A DNA stretch of 64,000 nucleotides from Capsicum annuum (lineage: Eukaryota > Streptophyta > Magnoliopsida > Solanales > Solanaceae), in NCBI RefSeq assembly GCF_002878395.1, contig NC_061118.1:88573910-88637909 (forward strand). The letters are read 5' to 3'. Every line of letters starts with the position of its first letter. Position 1 is the stretch's first letter. The translations under genes were made by a program, and so were the position numbers. The notes beneath the pieces are model-generated. The model was not told the DNA's origin. It searched no databases and saw only the letters and a program-made list of their open reading frames with translations. Positions 57,642 through 64,000 of this stretch are shown in pieces.

Positions 57642-60071
57642 TCATGATCCAACTAGTAAGATCATACGGGAACCTACCTAACACCCATCCTAAATAGGAG
57701 AACCCTTATAAATCTATCATTTGCTTAATGGAGAAGTTTAAACCATTCATGTTCAATGACAAAATTTGTTAACTAATTTTAAACAGTCCTTCATTCAATC
57801 TATTAATACGGTTAAAATAAAAATATAAATCAATTTAATACATTAGATAGTGAAAGTGATGTAGAAAATAATGAATAATGAATCCCCAGAAACTAGCCTA
57901 AACAAGAACAAGAGAACCAAACAAGGGATAGGAGAGTCTATGACACAATATCTATGAAAAATAGAAAGAGAAAAAGTTGATGTTGAATGATACCATCACT
58001 ACTATTGAAACCTCAACTCACATGTACCGTGGATATGTCCTCGATTGGAGATATATTAAGCTCAGCGTCAGTACAACCATAGGTACTCGTAGGTATCATC
58101 AGCTATCTAGGGTTAGAATAAATAATATATAAAATAAATAGGATAAAATCATAACATCAAGCATGTTTTGATTTCTAAGTAACTGATTATGAATTCATTA
58201 ATTTCAACTTACAACATCTCGATGACTTACCTAATATTTAACATTTTTGTATATCTTTATCCTTTAACCACCCATTCTAAATCATGCCTTCTTGGTACTT
58301 AACTAATTTATTTTCCTGAGAGACACTGCTCGTAACTCCCTATGGGTTAGATCTATAGACCTCACAAAATTATAACTTAAGATAACCACAAATGGACCAA
58401 CCCCTTACGTACTCCACTAATCCAATGCACTATAGGGTTTACAACTAATTCGACACTTAAAATTTGATAAAATCCCTATAGGAAAGGATAATATCGTGCA
58501 ATATGATTACATAAATATTTACTCAGATAGTTAACATTAACTTGAATTAGGATGTTCCTTGGATTCATAGGGTAATATTAAATTGCATCAGTTTTGTTAA
58601 TAGGCCAATTAACTAAAGAATTCAACAATAATACATAAACACAATAGAATGTTAAAGCGCATGAATGAATACATGTATGCAATATCTGTGCATCATATTT
58701 CCTCTTCTCAACCTTATCAACATCTTAAACATTACCAACCGCATGAAAATCATGCGCTACATATCAAAATCATAACTATAACTATTATGTCAACATCAAC
58801 AACATCATGAACATCATGATTTCATTAAAAACATCAACATCTTTGTTATCTTACCTTCATAATACCAATGTATGAATATTAAATATAGTCAATAGCACAA
58901 GTACTGCTCAAAGGCAATCACAGTTACCACCCCATAGTATCATAAGGTATCAATTGTTGTTCTATACGTATACTTAAGTATATATGCCATTAAATATTTT
59001 ACTCCACTCCTTCTACCCAATCGAGGGTTTACATCTAGATACGGTTACTCATCTTATTAACTCAAAACTCTCATTCTTATCCCCAACCTATTAATCAACT
59101 CCTTCCGAATACTTTTTTGGAACTCTCATACTTGGCCTTACATTTAGCCCTAATTGTTTGATGAATCTCACCCACTTAGGTCTACTTATAGGTCACCTAA
59201 AACTCTCTATTAGATTACTTTCAAACCCTACTTCTTAATTACATCTAGTTAACCTTATTAGATGCAAGACATAACTATCAAGTTACTAAGAGAGGCCTTT
59301 ACCATACCTTAGATTAATACTCCCCTTTTTTATCGTAATTAACCTACACTGATTACAAGTGGTAGTATTTTCTCAACTTATTATGATTTTCAGAAGTTTT
59401 AACCCATTTCATTCCACAACTATTGCATAAATAGGATTTAACAGTGATCCACTACAATATTAAAGCCAAATCAGGTTTTATTATTTCTGTCCTTTCACCC
59501 TCCGTGCCCAGATGCCTAACACATCATAACTCCAATGTTACTATCATCATTAAATAAATCTAGCCCAAGTCTAATTTTTGTAATAAATAAACCATATCAT
59601 ACCTCATATTCAAATCTATATTCTATTAAGATGAGAGAGTTGTCCAGCGAGCACTAAGTTCCTTCCCATGTTAGGTTCCCATCGGGTGTACCTTAAAACC
59701 TCTTTTATGAACCCTATCTCTAAAATTTCATATTTAGGAAGTGGGTTTTTCAGAGAGTTTTTTTGGGGGAAAGGGTGACTTGGGGAAATAAAATAGGAGA
59801 GGCTTTTGAAAATTTCCTTGCGTTAGCTACTGTTGGGTAATACTTAAGTGGTTCTTTTGTTGATGCAGTTCTACAACTACAGTGATTATCTAATGGCATC
59901 AGTGGTGGGCCTCTAGCTAGCCCAACTTCGTTTGGGCCTTTTGGCCCGACTCCTTTGGGTCTCATTTTACCTTTCCATTTTAATTTTTCTTGGGACTAAT
60001 ATGACCGTATTATTTATCATAAATTATTTTTTGAGCATTTTGACATGTAATGATGGTTTTGGTCATTACAA
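57642..60071 (-). repeat. LTR L, 5' LTR of a minus-strand Ty3 element
   Basis: On the minus strand it runs from TGTAATGACC (60071) to 'ggatcatgaa' (57642), about 2430 bp, followed by the primer site. Near 59850-59905 is a cluster of short words ('gatgcagttctac', 'actacagtgatt', 'catcagtggtgg') in the U3 position. The interior of its element is almost absent. It directly adjoins the RT remnant of M at 60072. Confidence 0.7.
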
Positions 60072-61560
60072 TCTTAGAGAATATGCAAGCACCCTAAAAT
60101 TGATTAAACAAGCCATCTATCTTAGGGAATGAATACTTATTATAGATTGTAACCATATTCAGTTGCTAGTAATCTATGCACTTTTAAAGACTAACATATT
60201 TCTTCATAAGAAATAAAACTAGAGCACCATGTGGTGTAGCCGTAGGAAAAATAAAGCCTTTAACAAGAAAATCCTTCACTTGGTCTAAGCTCTCTTAACT
60301 TAGGCAGAGAAATACTATATAGAAGAATAAAAATAGGATGAGCGTCTGGATTTAAGCCAATACAAAAATTAATATCTGAATTCAGAGGCATTCTAAGAAA
60401 ATCAATATAGGAAGCACTTCCTAAAACTCATACACTACAGGAATCGACTCAAGAGATGAGATTTTGTCACTAGTGTCCTAAAGATAACCTTAGAAAGCTA
60501 ATCACTCCTTCCCCTAATAACTTCTTACAATGAATAAAAGAAATGACATTTATGAGAGTAGGTTTATAACACCCTTCCACACTAGACCCTATCCTTCTTG
60601 TCATAACTAAAGCTATAGTACTGGCCTTATAATTTAAAATGGCACGATAAGGAGACAACTAGGTCATATTAAGAATAATATAAAAGTCTAACATATCCAA
60701 TATCACCAAGTTAACCCAAGTCTAAAATCCTATAAACATAACTGTACAAGCACAATAAACCTAGGTTATTATAACAAAAACCCCAACTAAAGTAGACACA
60801 TGAACAGGTGCATCAAGCATCTCACATACCAAATTCAACCTAAAAGAATATATGTATATATATATATATATATACATATGAAAAGGTAGAAACTGGGTCA
60901 AATAAAACTAAAGCCATCCAGTCACAAAAAAATTATATCTGTGATAACTGCATTTGATGCCTCAGCCTCAGATTTTCCTGGGAAGTCATAAAAAATATGT
61001 CGTATCATCAATATAAATGCCTTCCTTAGTCAGATTAGCACTATCTCTACCAGCATTGACACCTCCCTAATTACCACCTCGACCTTCCTAATAACTACCA
61101 TGTCCACCCTATCAATGATCCCTAGTATTTCCTCAGCCTACTGTACTAGTAGGAACTAAGGCTCTGGACTGTTGCTGCTGACACTGAAAACATAACTGCC
61201 TGATACTACGACAATTCCTTTTTAAGTGCCTAATTTCATATTTAGTATAAAATATGCGATCTAAGAAAGCCCGATGAGCAGTAGCGTAAGAAGCCACCTA
61301 AATAACTACACCTAAAGAATATTGAATGGTCCCTGATTGACCTCTTGTCAAAATTGGCAAGGCTGATTGAACATGATAGATAGGGTAAGACTAGAAATTG
61401 TGGCCTCCAAAGTATGAACCACTAAATTTTCCTATATTTTGGGCCTTTATCCCATCCATATTTATGTACCCTTTCTATTTCTCACCCTTTACTTTTTTCA
61501 TAAAGTCTACTAAAACACCTAGAACCTTGGCCCTTTCAAAACTTTCTGAGCCTTGAATAT
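60072..61560 (-). pseudogene. Gag C-term, protease and RT N-term of element M
   Basis: On the minus strand: a charged gag tail (61330-61560), a zinc knuckle remnant near 61215-61250 and 'CQQQQSRALVP' at about 61145-61185; a protease region with many stops (60480-61000); then the start of RT with 'INFCIG', 'NPDAHPIF' and a 'GLIFPTATPHGAL'-like stretch (60210-60400), ending in 'NKYSFPK' at about 60130. It is cut by LTR L at 60071. The AT microsatellite at 60847-60880 lies within. RT active site, RNase H and integrase are missing. Confidence 0.7.
60847..60880. repeat. AT microsatellite with palindromic ends
   Basis: A run of about 10 TA units flanked by 'atatgta' and 'tacatat', so the whole 34-base tract is self-complementary. 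It sits in the decayed protease region of M. Confidence 0.85.
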
Positions 61561-63159
61561 TTTATTGTATCATATGACTACATCATACCACTCATATAGA
61601 GTGGATACAATTTTAAGTCCTTGGTCATATGTTGGTCAGTGTTACATTGGCCAAGTTCTTTTCTTGGTACGAGAAGGCATTATACTAGTCATATGTTAGG
61701 GTACAAATAGTAAGGTCCAAACCATATGTTGTTCAGTGTTTAGCCTTGACTTTCTTCCTAGGGTATGATTTGAGTGGGAAGTAGCCATTTGGTAGGGTAC
61801 TATTCATGCTAAAGGGCCGTATGTTGGACAAATTATGGTGTCCAACATTATATATGAGAAGAGGGGACCACTCATATGATGTGGGTACGAGTAGTAGGGG
61901 CAAACCGTACCCTCTTGTGTATATTTTTCAGCTTTTAAGATGAAGGTATTCTGGATATTTCCCACCCTCAAACCCTTAAGACCCCACATCTTATAACATA
62001 TTTTAACCCCTCATAACATATTGGGAAGGATCAAAACAATCTCATAATCCTCTCATAACATGTTGAATTGAATTAATGTCTTGTTTTGACAATGGATTGG
62101 AGTACCAAATGAATAACTGATAAAAAATGGTAATGGCATTGATGCGCCTACAAGTGGGGTTTGTATGACGATACCAACGATATACCTTTGGTAAGTAATT
62201 TTAATAATGGTTGTATGCATGTGTAAGAATGTTTTAAATTGGACTTAAAAGAGAGATGTGTAGTCAGGCCATGAATATGGAGTCCTAAGGACTAACACTG
62301 GAATTTGCGCTAGCCGGTGCAGGTGTTTATATGACTAGGAGGTTTGAGGCCCTCGAATGGATATATGAATGGGAAATTTAAGTCCCCTTACTTTATACAT
62401 TGGTTTAAAGTCACCTTGATTTTTTTGGGAGGTTTGAGTCCCCTAAAATGGCATAAACGAATATGAATATTCTCTAGTTTGTGTGGCTACATGCATTTGG
62501 GCCCTTTCATCTAGGGGAGAGATGGACCCATATAGCCCATGGGTGCCTTGTATTATGATGGTTATGCTACACAATCTAGGTTAATGTTTTCAAAGTTTAT
62601 TCTAACCGTTGTCCCTTATCCCAGCACGCTATATATATACATAATTTTGATTACATATGATAGTTTGACTTGGTATTACACAATGGAATTATTTTATTTA
62701 TCTATGTCTAATTTACATGCTAGAGCTCCAACCGCTAACTATTTATAAATGTTTTATCCCCAGGCACTATAGGGTTAAATCTTCTTCTTCTTTCCTTACA
62801 TAGTGACCAGGTGATCCAGCAATTCGTGAGATCGACATTTAAGTGGTGAGCTTCCATACTTCAGAAGGCATTCATTTTGTGGTCTTTTACTCTTTGTCTT
62901 AGACTTGGTTTAGACATTGGTATTTTTGGCTATTGTCGGGGGCATGTCCCGAGATGTTATAGAATTTGGTTTTATAGAGGCTTTGTGGATTACTGTAGAC
63001 TTGGGTGTGATGTTTTAGTATGTTGTTTGGTAGATTGACTAAGATAATTTATGAGTTATTATTGGACTTACTTCCCGCTATCTTGCTATATGTTTGAAAC
63101 TTATCTAACACTTATGGTGGATATATTGGTTAGGATAGGTGAAGGGGGTGATCTTTGGT
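61561..63159 (+). repeat. LTR N (Tekay-type), interrupted by LTR O
   Basis: It shares ordered landmarks with LTRs B and F: 'gtatgacgataccaacgat' (62164), 'ggaggtttgagtcccc' (62427), 'ccatgggtgcctt' (62536), an AT microsatellite (62628) and 'gtgatcttt' (63148). The first 350 bases repeat 'gtcatatgttgg' and 'gtacgag' type words. The left end against M is not sharp. It is cut at 63159 at the point where LTR F reads 'gttgatctcc'. Confidence 0.6.
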
Positions 63160-64000
63160 TATAATACCTGATAGTATTTAAAGTTCAATTAAGCTCTTAG
63201 TTGCATGATTAAGGGGTCCAAGGCTTGAAAACTTCACTAAGTGGTGAGGGCTTAGTAATTTTCAAGACCCCTAAACTTTTCTAATTTTTAGTTTGGCCTT
63301 TTCGACCTTGAAATATTAATTTTTATGTTTATTAATGTTTAGGGAGTTTAAAGGTATATCTCGGGAGAGTTTTGGGATCTTTGGTGAGGATCAGGGCATG
63401 TTTGGATGGAAGAAACAGAGGAGAAACAGGATAAGACTGCGACACCTTTCTCTCTCCTAAAGTGTAGTTGTCCATGACACATGGCTTTCTCTCCCAGAGT
63501 AAGCTGTGCGGTGGTGTTTTTCTCTTCTGTAGAGAGAGAGAGGCGTGGTGTGTGGCTCTGTCCAGCGCAGTTATATATTTTAAGTTCCTAAGGGTAGTTT
63601 GAGACATTTCCCTCAACCTAATTCATTCTTAACCTTATTTGGGACTTCCAAAAGAGCATTATTTACCCCTTTCACTCCAAATTGCTCTAAAAAAACCCTT
63701 CTTTTTTCCCAAGAACAAACTTAAGCTTTTTTCTCAAGAAATCAATAGTTCAAGCTTCCAATTAAATAAAATATTTAAGAATTCAATTAGTAAGCTATGT
63801 GGAGTGTTCATCCATGGATCCGTTTCACCTATGGAGCCCAAAAACCTTTCTTTGATTAAAAATATGAGTTTTCTTTTATTATGAAGATGCATATGTTCAA
63901 TATGAGTTTAATTCCTATTCTTACTTTGTAGTTTGAATCAATTCCTTTCCAAGTATGATTTCGTGGAAAGTTAGCTTATCTCATATTTCAAGTCTTAATT
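63160..64000 (+). repeat. LTR O, 5' part, runs out of the window
   Basis: It starts TATAATACCTG (TGTAATACC type). It has a cluster of 'ctctctcc', 'gagagag' and 'gtgtgtgg' words at 63445-63570 and a TATA box at 63572-63581. The stretch 'ggagtgttcatccatggatcc' (shortened landmark 'gtgttcatccatgg', 63804) matches LTR G at 32487 and 40348. The 95-residue minus-strand frame at 63332-63616 is not supported. Confidence 0.65.
63572..63581 (+). promoter_or_regulatory. TATA box of LTR O
   Basis: TATATATTTT about 410 bp inside the LTR, directly after the repeat cluster. Inferred core promoter. Confidence 0.4.

Noticed and set aside
63332..63616. 94-residue minus-strand frame
   Set aside because: It lies in the U3 part of LTR O across a simple-sequence cluster (ctctct/gagaga) and shows no family motif.

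Overview
This window looks like gene-free, repeat-packed plant heterochromatin. I see no host gene, rRNA, tRNA gene or CRISPR array. Almost every base that can be assigned belongs to decayed LTR retrotransposons, mostly Ty3/gypsy chromoviruses of the Tekay/Del type (gag, protease, RT, RNase H, integrase, chromodomain, LTRs of 2-4 kb). There is also a Ty1/copia SIRE-like derivative, a Mutator-like DNA transposon and a LINE/SINE tail. The repeat families (long Tekay LTRs, the SIRE gag, the plant-transposon accessory ORF, the LINE tail with TTG-rich end) recall the Solanaceae (tomato, potato, pepper, tobacco). That assignment is from memory of the families and is not proved by the sequence.

Layout, left half. 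1-3567: 3' part of a non-autonomous Ty3-like element (A), with its 706-bp LTR at 2862-3567. 3568-6707: LTR B, split by a 1193-bp MULE (4318-5510) with a 9-bp target duplication. 6860-7905: integrase/chromodomain remnant of element C, followed by its 4.4-kb LTR (7965-12387), which carries a 39-bp minisatellite. 12388-16967: SIRE-like copia derivative with gag and an accessory ORF but no pol. 16968-22204: minus-strand Tekay element D, the least broken pol in the window but truncated inside RT. 22205-24360: another minus-strand LTR (E) holding a LINE/SINE tail.

Layout, right half. 24361-43792: plus-strand Tekay element F. Its 3' LTR is interrupted by the complete element G (31758-42482), flanked by the 5-bp duplication TTATG. 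43793-46289: an LTR tip, about 1.1 kb of unassigned DNA and a second decayed accessory ORF. 46290-56664: element J, with both LTRs but a heavily stopped interior. 56665-61560: minus-strand fragments, comprising LTR L (57642-60071) next to the gag-RT remnant M. 61561-63159: LTR N. 63160-64000: LTR O, which starts inside N and leaves the window.

How it fits together. The order of insertion can be read from the nesting: F is older than G, B is older than the MULE, the SIRE derivative is older than D, and N is older than O. None of the elements looks autonomous. RT or integrase catalytic residues are lost in D, F, G and J, and many reading frames are closed by CAG-to-TAG changes, the pattern expected from deamination of methylated CHG sites in silenced plant DNA. 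The most interesting structure not explained by coding content is a set of family-specific clusters of short palindromic or directly repeated motifs that recur just upstream of the likely TATA box in several unrelated-looking LTRs. I found no convincing new molecular system.
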